A stretch of DNA of 5,312 bases, taken from NCBI GenBank assembly GCA_002327405.1, contig DCVO01000165.1, forward strand, positions 1-5,312. The letters are read 5' to 3'. This stretch comes from Thiobacillus sp. UBA2186 (GTDB lineage: Bacteria > Pseudomonadota > Gammaproteobacteria > Burkholderiales > Thiobacillaceae). A model generated the notes under the pieces. That model was not told the origin of the DNA. It searched no databases and saw nothing but the letters and a program-made list of their open reading frames with translations. The position numbers were made by a program, and so were the translations under genes. This document shows, in pieces, positions 1 to 5,312 of this stretch (position 1 is its first letter; the number at the start of each line of letters is the position of its first letter).

Positions 1-85
1 GGTCGATGGTCATGCCGCCGGCGTGCAGAGCCGGTGCGCACAGCAGCAGGAACAGGAACAGGAGGCGATGGAAGAGGCGGGACAT
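1..85 (-). CDS. N-terminus of an exported protein (signal peptide), truncated by the window edge
   Basis: Starting at the ATG at 85, the minus strand reads 28 codons to the left edge without a stop. The peptide begins MSRLFHR and continues with a run of Leu and Phe (residues about 8-15), then CAPALHA followed by GG. This is a textbook Sec signal peptide: positive start, hydrophobic core and an A-x-A-like cleavage site (ALHA/GG). A cysteine at residue 16 precedes APA, but it is inside the hydrophobic core and does not make a normal lipobox. The mature protein is almost wholly outside the window, so no function can be given. The ribosome site is weak (AGAAAG). It may be co-transcribed with the M48 gene 104 bases upstream. 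Confidence 0.65.
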   Translation of the reverse strand, partial: MSRLFHRLLFLFLLLCAPALHAGGMTID

Positions 86-189
86 GGGCGGGCTTTCTGG
101 ATGACGGAGCGCGCCGTACTATCAGCGCCGAGTTTTGCGGGACGACTGCGTTATGTGGGACAGTTGGTTTTTGTGAGGGCAGGTGGAGT
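86..189. other. Intergenic gap without recognisable elements
   Basis: These 104 bases separate the M48 stop from the signal-peptide gene. I found no convincing hairpin with a T-run and no good -35/-10 pair; GATAGT on the minus strand is the only -10-like word and has no matching -35. A promoter for the left-hand gene may still lie here. Confidence 0.4.
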
Positions 190-1400
190 TCAGCGGGGTG
201 CCTGGCGTGAGTCGTAATACAGATCATCCTCAACCGCGCGGGGGTCGAGCCCTTGGCTCCAGATGCGGTATTGCCCGTCTTCCACGTGGTAGCGATAGCG
301 GCCGCCCTCGTAGGCGTCGCGCGGCTCGGACATGCCCGCATTGGACTGCCGCCACAGGGCGTAGAGGGCTTCTCCATCGACTGGCAGCGCCGCGCCTTGG
401 GCGCGCGCCTGCTCCACCGCCTGCACCAGCGACAGGATGCCGGCTTCGACCTGCCGGCGGCGTTCGTCCGCGGGTACCGCTGCCGCCGGAGCCGCGGTGG
501 CGACAGGCCGGAACGCCGCCTGCATCTGCGGGCCGAAATATTTGACCAGCCCAATACTGCCTGCCACCGGCACGCCCACGCCCAGCAGGATGATTCCCAC
601 CGCGCCCAATGCGGCCGCGAGGCCTCCCGCCACCGGTATTCGCAGCAAGGCCGCCAGTCGCCGCGCGATCGGCGGGTGCGAAGAGAGCCACTGGCCCAGC
701 TTCATCCACGGGGTGTTCAGACTCTCGGCCTGCGCGATCAGCCGCGGCTTATCCACCCGGGCAGCCAGCCGCCCGCCCGCCGCCAGGATGACCAGCCCGT
801 GTGCAGGGCGTGCTCGCCTTGCCCTGCCGCTTGCAGCGCGGCACGGTCGGCGGTGTATTCGCAGGCGCGGCTGTAGGCACTGCCCAGCAAGGGGACGAAT
901 AGCCCAGGCAGGAGCAGCCAGCGCGCGCGCAGGTGCCCGGCCCGAAGATGCGCCAGCTCGTGGGCGATGATGAAATCGAGCGCCGCTTCGTTGTCGCCGC
1001 AGGCTTCGATCAGCTCGCTGTAGAGCACGATGCAGGAACGACCGAGAAACTGGGTGGCCAGTGCGTTTAGCGATCCGTCGGCTTGCATCAGATAGGCTTC
1101 GGGTATGTCCTTGAGCCCCAGCCGCCGGGCCATCCGCGCCACCCGCTCGTGCAGTTCGGGAAACTGCCCTGCGCCGAGGCGGACGCCGCTACCCCGCACA
1201 TGGGCAATGAAGACCGTATGGGCGAGAAAGAAGAATATCCCCAGCAACAGCGCATAGAGCAGGCCGACCACGCTTACCGCCAGCAGCGCCCACAGCAGCA
1301 CAGCCACAAGCACGACGAGAAGGTACAAGACGCGTTCGCCGCGCAAACGTTGAAGATGAAAGGCCGGAAACGGCGTGCTGGCAGGGATCGATGCGGACAT
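190..1400 (-). pseudogene. M48 family membrane zinc metalloprotease with pseudopilin-like tail, frameshifted
   Basis: Read in two frames. The first frame (1400 to stop at 738) starts MSASIPASTP behind an AGGAG ribosome site; residues 24-67 form two likely membrane helices. The peptidase part follows, with the zinc-binding H147-E-L-A-H151 and third ligand E181 in EYTADRAAL, the hallmark of M48 (HtpX/Ste24-like) proteases that cut proteins at the inner membrane. After H200 the frame runs into unrelated residues and stops. The second frame (about 798 to stop at 190) resumes with GLVILAAGGRLAARVDKP, then SHPPIARRLAALL, a further membrane helix, and a tail with RYRYHVEDGQYRIWSQGLD that resembles the C-terminus of GspG-type pseudopilins. 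Restored length is about 400 residues. The catalytic residues all lie before the break. It sits 43 bases after the putative immunity gene and may be ordinary chromosome flanking the toxin locus. A sequencing or assembly error is a real alternative to a true mutation. Confidence 0.85.
799..803 (-). other. Frameshift position in the M48 gene (GTGTG on plus strand)
   Basis: The frame carrying HELAH and EYTAD ends its sensible reading at ALH (codon 801-803). The downstream frame becomes sensible at GLVILAAGG from 798. Between them the minus strand reads CACACGGG; removing one AC, or adding one base, joins the frames. A short dinucleotide repeat is a plausible slippage site. Confidence 0.75.
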
Positions 1401-1407
1401 GGGTTGG

Positions 1408-1412
1408 CTCCT
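1408..1412 (-). promoter_or_regulatory. Ribosome binding site of the M48 gene
   Basis: AGGAG on the minus strand with 7 bases to the ATG at 1400. It fixes the start there and excludes the longer in-frame extension to 1667, which merely overlaps the preceding gene. Confidence 0.75.
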
Positions 1413-1443
1413 GTAGGAATAATGCAAAGACGTGCGCGGGCAT

Positions 1444-2805
1444 TCAGCCGCGTTTGATTTCATTGCCCACCGCCTCCACGATGCCGGGAATGAAGCCGGT
1501 TTCGCCCCGGTCGATGCGCTTGGCGACCGAGTCGATGGGATGGGACCAGGTGCGCGCGCCGCTCTTGTCGCGATGCGCGACGCCGAGGCTGCGGCCGTAT
1601 GCGTCTTCGACGGCATACCAGGCCATGCCGTAATGCTTGACAAGATGTTCGCCCAGCGCGGCGGCAAATGCCTGTAATGCCGCCTCGGGCGAGGCCTTGT
1701 CGGGTTGCCGGTCTTCGCTCCAGGCGGTGAAGGCGATGTCCAGGAGCTTTGCGAACAAGGCTTCGCGACGACCGATGAGGAGATCGAAGTCTTTGGGTTT
1801 TTGCGCGGTGTAGCGCTCGAAGATGGGCTTGATGGCCGCTAGGCCATCCGCGATCCAGCGTTGTTCGGTATCGGTAAGCGGAAGTCCGTTGAAAGAAGGC
1901 AGCATGGGTTTGTGTCCTGCTTTTTTAGCGCCGTAGGTGTGGCCAAGCGGACCGCCGGAGGGGGTGTTGAAGTCGCCCCAGGAGATGAGCAGGCGTTCCT
2001 TGCCCAGGACGCTGCGTACTGACTGAACGCGGTTCTCGGGGACTTGCCAGACCCAGAGCCGGTTTGCGATAAGGGACTTGAGACTGCCCCGCTTGGGGTC
2101 GGATTCGATCCAGTCTTTCAGCGATTGCCCCTTGACCCGCATCGCCAGGTGGCGCGGGTTGAGGAAGTTCAGGGGGTAGATGTCGCGGAGGTAGTGGCTG
2201 ATTTCGTCGTTGAGATAGTCACCGCATCCTCTTATGGCAGCACCCCATTTATTGATTGCGTCTTCCTGGGCTGGCGTAAGACCCGTTAAAGGATTCCCAA
2301 ATATCAAACCTCTCTCATACGTGGATGGGCTTTTTTCCATTGGCATTTTGAAGACATAGCCATAATCGAAGCATCCAAGCTTTTGTATATCGATAGCAAG
2401 GCTGGCGAATATTTCATCAGATAAGTCAGCTGCTGCCATATCGACGCTTAGAGCGAAGTCCGGCTCCATATCCAAGCTGGCATACCAGATATCATCGGTT
2501 CGGCCTTCCTTACTGCCTTCTACAAAGCGGCCAGTTTGTACGGATGTGCATGCGGCATCTGGCAAGGGTCGCCCACGCTTGTTCCAAGCCGCCAGTTTGT
2601 AACTCTTGTAATGCCGGTTGCCCTCCCCCCCGTAGTTCAACGTCACCCACTCGGCTTCCGGCAGCCCCAACTTTGTTGACCACTTCAATATCCAATCCAG
2701 CCCCGCCAGCAGGTCCAGGGCTTCGTTGCGCAGACCGTACAATGCCAGCGTCCGTGCCGGACGCTGGCTTGTTTTGCCGAGCAGCTTGTTGAAGAAGGCG
2801 AACAT
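1444..2805 (-). CDS. Putative immunity protein with N-terminal immunity-like region and C-terminal DUF3806-like domain
   Basis: A 453-residue soluble-looking protein with no signal peptide or membrane segment, starting ATG 22 bases after the Rhs tip's TAA; no strong ribosome site is visible, so coupling to the toxin gene is likely. Residues about 20-275 look like polymorphic-toxin immunity proteins (EWVTLNYGG, IDIQKLGCFDYGYVF, RDIYPLNFLNPRHL, WVWQVP); a weak resemblance to the Imm52 family came to mind but I do not assign it. A glycine-rich linker (about 278-305) leads to residues about 310-445, where AALGEHLVKHYGMAWYAVED, then HPIDSVAKRID and RGETGF match my memory of DUF3806. Position directly behind a toxin tip suggests it protects against that tip in the cytoplasm. 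Composition is mosaic: about 42-48% GC in sampled rows over residues 92-192, against about 62-70% in the C-terminal half and 70% near the start. Reality of the gene is firm; function is inferred. Confidence 0.8.
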   Translation of the reverse strand: MFAFFNKLLGKTSQRPARTLALYGLRNEALDLLAGLDWILKWSTKLGLPEAEWVTLNYGGEGNRHYKSYKLAAWNKRGRPLPDAACTSVQTGRFVEGSKEGRTDDIWYASLDMEPDFALSVDMAAADLSDEIFASLAIDIQKLGCFDYGYVFKMPMEKSPSTYERGLIFGNPLTGLTPAQEDAINKWGAAIRGCGDYLNDEISHYLRDIYPLNFLNPRHLAMRVKGQSLKDWIESDPKRGSLKSLIANRLWVWQVPENRVQSVRSVLGKERLLISWGDFNTPSGGPLGHTYGAKKAGHKPMLPSFNGLPLTDTEQRWIADGLAAIKPIFERYTAQKPKDFDLLIGRREALFAKLLDIAFTAWSEDRQPDKASPEAALQAFAAALGEHLVKHYGMAWYAVEDAYGRSLGVAHRDKSGARTWSHPIDSVAKRIDRGETGFIPGIVEAVGNEIKRG

Positions 2806-2827
2806 GACGAAGAGTGTGACGAATCCG

Positions 2828-4420
2828 TTACTTGCCCAGTCTCACACCTCCGCTGAAACTACCTGAATAGGGTGCGCCGATGGCGGGCTCGGAAGCTGTG
2901 AAGGCTTTCAGTCCCTGGTACCCAGCCAGGGCGCCATTGACATAACCGCCATAGAAGGCATCAAAGACTTCACCTACTCCGACACGGGCGTTGCCGTACT
3001 CGATGACATTGCCACCAAAGGAGCCGCCCTGTCGTTCAACTGCACGGCCAATGTCAGCAGTTTTCACGTCCAGATAACGCCGAGCATTACCCGATTGCTG
3101 CGACACGGAAGCCACTTCGAGTGTATTGATCCGCCCACTAGCCGCCTTGTGAATCATATCCGGCTGGTAGTTCTTCGCCGTGCCGGTGATGCCCAGCTTG
3201 CTGACCGAGGTATCGAGATAAGCCGTGCCGCCCTGAGTTTTGACGAGATTCTGCGCCTCGAACACCGAGCGCACGCCGTGGTCAATATTCGTGCCCCTGC
3301 CGGTAACCTGGGCCACACTTTGAACCGACCCGGTGAAGCGGGTGCCCGCGGCCACGGCATTTTCGAGATTGTTCAGATGCCGCAACGAGGCAAGCGCACC
3401 CGCACCGGAAGTCACCGCGCCTACCGCGAGATCGGTGGCAATGCCCCCCGCATCCCAGAAGCTGCCGCCCGTCGCCATGCGAATCGCGCCGCCGATAGCG
3501 ACGTTGGCGACCGCGCCGCCGACAAAATTCAGGAACTCCCCCATCGGATCGACGAAGTTCGTTGGCGAGTTGGCGACATACGCATACCCGCTGACCGCAT
3601 CCACCATCCCCATCGGATCGCGTGAGGCGAACCGCCCGATGCCGGGATGGTAGTAACGCGCCCGGTAGAACATCAGCCCGGTCGCATCCGGCTCGCGGCC
3701 GGTGTAGCCGTACTGCGGAATCGTCCCGGTACTTGCCGTCTTGACGCCCCACGCGTCAAACCGCTGATTCGCGGTCAGCGTGCCGGTGGTGTTTGCAGTG
3801 CCGACCACACTCCCCAGTCCATCCTGCAAGTAAGCCGCCTGCGTCGCCCCCGGACTGTTCGTCGTCCCGGTCAAGCGCAGCAGCGGTTCGTCGATGCCCG
3901 CGCCGTGGACGTAGGCCGCTGCCGGGTTGCCGCTTACTGCACCGTTCCACTCGGCGTGAATCTCATCGCCGTCGTACAGGTAGCTGGTGGTCGTCGTGCC
4001 GCTGACCTTTTGTATGCGGCGGCCGCTGTCGTCGTAGGCGTAGCTTTCGGCGACTGCATTGGCACCGGTTCTTGTCGCCGTCAGCAGGTGGTCGAGCGCG
4101 TTCCAGGCCAACTGGAGCGTCGTGGCGCCGGTGCCCGAGGCCGTGCAGTCGCCGGTCGATCTGGTCACCGTGCCGCCGCTGGATACTTCGCACAGCTTTG
4201 TCATATGCCCGTCGGCGTCATGCACCGCCGCCCCGGTCAGCGTGCCGGTGTCCGATCCGCTTCTGATTTCGGAGAGCTGATGCGCCAGATCGTAGAGGTA
4301 GGCCGTGGTTGTGGCGCCCGTCGTCTTGCTTCTGCGGTTGCTCCAGATGTCGTAGCTGGTGGTCTCGGCCGTGCAGCGGCTGAATGACTTCAGGTTAAAG
4401 ATCGAGGGGCGGGCGCTCAT
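2828..4420 (-). CDS. Rhs-family fragment: orphan Rhs core with C-terminal toxin domain
   Basis: A 530-residue protein. Residues about 20-195 hold degenerate YD repeats (TSYDIWSNR, TAYLYDLAHQL, ESYAYDDSGRR, TSYLYDGDEIHAEW). Residues about 198-294 are the classical Rhs repeat-associated core, with LQDGLGSV, YGYTGREPDATGL, FYRARYYHPGIGRFASRDPMG and the terminal P-x4-DPMG (286-294). A Gly/Ala-rich hydrophobic stretch (296-345) leads to a variable tip (about 365-530) with a PD...EVxS motif (420-438). Full-length Rhs proteins usually exceed 1,000 residues; the N-terminal delivery region and most of the YD cage are missing, so this looks like a displaced tip left by recombination. Its ATG shares one base with the preceding TGA, and no good ribosome site is visible, so expression would depend on translational coupling or on recombination into an intact rhs gene. 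The core is about 70% GC in sampled rows, while the tip is about 55%, the usual contrast between core and tip. Rhs identity is certain; whether it is expressed is not. Confidence 0.9.
   Translation of the reverse strand: MSARPSIFNLKSFSRCTAETTSYDIWSNRRSKTTGATTTAYLYDLAHQLSEIRSGSDTGTLTGAAVHDADGHMTKLCEVSSGGTVTRSTGDCTASGTGATTLQLAWNALDHLLTATRTGANAVAESYAYDDSGRRIQKVSGTTTTSYLYDGDEIHAEWNGAVSGNPAAAYVHGAGIDEPLLRLTGTTNSPGATQAAYLQDGLGSVVGTANTTGTLTANQRFDAWGVKTASTGTIPQYGYTGREPDATGLMFYRARYYHPGIGRFASRDPMGMVDAVSGYAYVANSPTNFVDPMGEFLNFVGGAVANVAIGGAIRMATGGSFWDAGGIATDLAVGAVTSGAGALASLRHLNNLENAVAAGTRFTGSVQSVAQVTGRGTNIDHGVRSVFEAQNLVKTQGGTAYLDTSVSKLGITGTAKNYQPDMIHKAASGRINTLEVASVSQQSGNARRYLDVKTADIGRAVERQGGSFGGNVIEYGNARVGVGEVFDAFYGGYVNGALAGYQGLKAFTASEPAIGAPYSGSFSGGVRLGK
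3098..3163 (-). other. PD-(D/E)xK-like nuclease motif in the Rhs tip
   Basis: Residues 420-441 of the Rhs fragment. The arrangement is P420-D421, thirteen residues, then E435-V-A-S438 followed by VSQQ, with a helix-like FEAQNLVKT segment upstream (388-395) and a predicted helix downstream (about 450-463). Rhs tips with the pattern RPD...VEVxSxxQ are a recurring PD-(D/E)xK-type DNase group. The canonical lysine after the acidic residue is not present here, so this is a candidate and not proof. Confidence 0.45.
3539..3565 (-). other. Rhs core end / predicted self-cleavage motif PxxxxDPxG
   Basis: Residues 286-294 of the Rhs fragment read P-T-N-F-V-D-P-M-G, followed by E. In Rhs effectors this motif ends the conserved core, and self-cleavage next to it frees the toxin tip inside the cage. 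The usual following residue is Leu or another hydrophobic; Glu here is a variation. With most of the cage absent, cleavage in this fragment is uncertain. Confidence 0.65.
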
Positions 4421-4797
4421 CAGTTCGAGCCTGAAACCTTCAGTTCAGCTTGATTCTGAGTTAATTCATACCAGTGACCGCTAATTTGACGCCACTGCTG
4501 AACTCCGCTTGCGGTTACGGGACCGGGTTTCCCACTAGGTGCGTAAGCCAAGATCAATTCATGGCTATCGGAATGAGGGCTAAGTAGCACCCAATCTGCG
4601 TACTTTGAAATTTGAACATCGATTAGATCGTCAGGTACTTCAGGTCGATCTCCTCTAAGCAAGGCATCCGCATGTTGTTCAGCGACAGTTTTGTTGAAGA
4701 ACAGCCAGCGTCCGGCCTCTCCAATGAAGCCCCAATAACCCAAGCACATGGAAACTAGCGCGATACCCGCTCCTATGGCAACGAACTTATGTTTCAT
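4420..4797 (-). CDS. Small membrane-anchored protein, candidate periplasmic immunity protein
   Basis: A 125-residue protein starting MKHKFVAIGAG. Residues about 5-24 form one hydrophobic segment preceded by lysines, so the protein is probably an inner-membrane signal anchor with about 95 residues in the periplasm. I chose the ATG at 4797 over an in-frame TTG at 4806 because a GAGAGG element lies 10 bases before the ATG but only 1 base before the TTG. The soluble part includes LLRGDRPEVPDDLIDVQ and a tryptophan-rich C-terminus; I do not recognise a named family. It follows the L,D-transpeptidase-like gene after 27 bases, and its predicted location matches the compartment that enzyme would attack. 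This is the basis for calling it an immunity protein; it is an inference. The gene is AT-rich for the region (sampled rows about 43-45% GC). Its TGA overlaps the ATG of the next gene by one base. Confidence 0.72.
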   Translation of the reverse strand: MKHKFVAIGAGIALVSMCLGYWGFIGEAGRWLFFNKTVAEQHADALLRGDRPEVPDDLIDVQISKYADWVLLSPHSDSHELILAYAPSGKPGPVTASGVQQWRQISGHWYELTQNQAELKVSGSN

Positions 4798-4807
4798 CTT
4801 TCGCAAA

Positions 4808-4813
4808 CCTCTC
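4808..4813 (-). promoter_or_regulatory. Ribosome binding site of the small membrane protein
   Basis: GAGAGG on the minus strand, 10 bases upstream of the ATG at 4797. It lies only one base from the upstream TTG at 4806, so it argues for the ATG as the start codon. Confidence 0.5.
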
Positions 4814-4824
4814 GAATCCGTCGA

Positions 4825-5312
4825 TTATTGCTTTGGCGCCTGCGGGAGGACATGCAGGAATACACCGCCGTTGGAGTAGTTAAGTTTGAACATATCATTC
4901 AATAAGTTGTATTCAGCTTGTGCACAAACCAAGCAACCCAAGGAGTTGCCGCTTGACGTGCCCTGTCGGCCTGGGTGTATCTGTACACCCTCATGAATCG
5001 AGCCATCCGGAAATCTTACCTGATTCCAGTTATCCGTATTGGTGATTGTGGGGCGGCCTGCATTCTGATTCCTGTCGCCAATGAATGCGTCGCGTACTTG
5101 TCCTAGTAGTCCAGGTTCAGGAACTTGGGGGCGTGGCGTCACACGATAATCCCCTTCAGGCAATTGATTGATGTTTAGCGAGGTACCGGCGTTAAACGTG
5201 CCTTGCAGTGGTTTGCTACCTTGATCGTCGGCCGCACGATAGTTGAAGCCACTACCCTGACGTGGCCAAACCACCACATCTGCACGAGCCACCTGCACGG
5301 GTCCGTTGGAGA
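4825..5312 (-). CDS. C-terminal part of a putative L,D-transpeptidase-like (Tlde1/DUF5675-like) effector, 5' end outside window
   Basis: The reading frame is open to the right edge (it continues as S-N-G-P before the GTG at 5298), so the true start is probably beyond the window; the GTG is only the first possible start inside. The visible 160 or so residues, counted from that GTG, hold a beta-rich segment ending in LPEGDYRVTPRP (46-57), then NTDNWNQVRFPDG and the key motif H108-P-G-R ... S119-L-G-C122. This H-x(13)-C spacing with SxGC resembles the active site of YkuD-type L,D-transpeptidases, DUF5675 proteins and Tlde1-type type VI effectors, which act on peptidoglycan tetrapeptide stems in the periplasm. 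The usual SHGC is SLGC here. The gene ends TAA, 27 bases before the start of a small membrane-anchored protein, as expected for toxin followed by immunity. It may be the tip of a full-length Rhs or other delivered protein; no DPxG core end is visible. The family call is from motif reading only. Confidence 0.6.
   Translation of the reverse strand, partial: SNGPVQVARADVVVWPRQGSGFNYRAADDQGSKPLQGTFNAGTSLNINQLPEGDYRVTPRPQVPEPGLLGQVRDAFIGDRNQNAGRPTITNTDNWNQVRFPDGSIHEGVQIHPGRQGTSSGNSLGCLVCAQAEYNLLNDMFKLNYSNGGVFLHVLPQAPKQ

Noticed and set aside
95..150. Possible terminator or promoter in the gap between the M48 gene and the left-edge gene
   Set aside because: The repeated GCGCCG words are direct and do not form a stable stem with a T-run, and no -35 box pairs with the GATAGT word.
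23..217. Plus-strand open frame of 64 residues starting with a Gln/Glu-rich run
   Set aside because: The Gln/Glu run is the reverse of the Leu/Phe codons of the signal peptide on the minus strand, and the frame overlaps the M48 stop.
253..1457. Several plus-strand open frames opposite the M48 gene
   Set aside because: The minus strand carries clear HELAH and EYTAD motifs and a good ribosome site; the plus-strand products are low-complexity Arg/Pro/His-rich peptides.
1401..1667. N-terminal extension of the M48 frame to 1667
   Set aside because: It overlaps the end of the well-supported 453-residue gene, gives an unstructured Ser/Pro/Arg sequence, and a strong AGGAG points to the ATG at 1400.
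3647..4387. Long open frame on the plus strand (246 residues) opposite the Rhs core
   Set aside because: It mirrors the GC-rich Rhs coding strand, has an Arg/Ala/Val-rich composition without any motif, and no ribosome site; a codon-bias shadow.
4798..4806. TTG at 4806 as the start of the small membrane protein
   Set aside because: The ribosome-like GAGAGG is only one base from it, and an ATG three codons later has workable spacing.

Overview
The window reads as part of the genome of a GC-rich Gram-negative bacterium, most likely a proteobacterium; the Rhs core wording looks beta-proteobacterial, but that is an impression and not a measured result. Every gene I can support lies on the minus strand, so the biological reading order is from the right end to the left. 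Gaps are short or absent, and no stretch longer than about 100 bases lacks a gene. I saw no tRNA, rRNA, CRISPR array, insertion sequence or convincing promoter or terminator.

Right to left the layout is as follows. (1) 5312-4825: the C-terminal end of a protein that begins outside the window, carrying an L,D-transpeptidase-like H...SxGC cysteine site. (2) 4797-4420: a small protein with an N-terminal membrane anchor and a putative periplasmic domain, a candidate immunity protein for (1). (3) 4420-2828: a 530-residue Rhs fragment that has only the last YD repeats, the complete Rhs core and a C-terminal toxin-like domain, with no N-terminal cage or delivery region; its start overlaps the previous stop by one base (TGATG). 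(4) 2805-1444: a 453-residue soluble protein with an N-terminal immunity-like region and a DUF3806-like C-terminus, a candidate immunity protein for (3). (5) 1400-190: an M48 family membrane zinc metalloprotease with HELAH and EYTAD motifs and a pseudopilin-like tail, broken by a frameshift near 800. (6) 85-1: the start of a secreted or periplasmic protein with a clear signal peptide, running off the left end.

The central interpretation is a polymorphic-toxin locus with two toxin/immunity pairs in tandem. The right-hand pair would act on peptidoglycan in the periplasm, and its partner is membrane anchored. The left-hand pair would be a displaced ('orphan') Rhs tip with a PD-(D/E)xK-like nuclease candidate domain, and its partner has no signal or membrane segment, which fits a cytoplasmic target. 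Base composition supports a mosaic history: sampled 60-base rows are about 43-45% GC in the small membrane gene, about 72% in the Rhs core, about 55% in the toxin tip, about 42-48% in the middle of the 453-residue gene and about 70% at both of its ends. Functions of the toxins and immunity proteins are inferred from motifs and position only.
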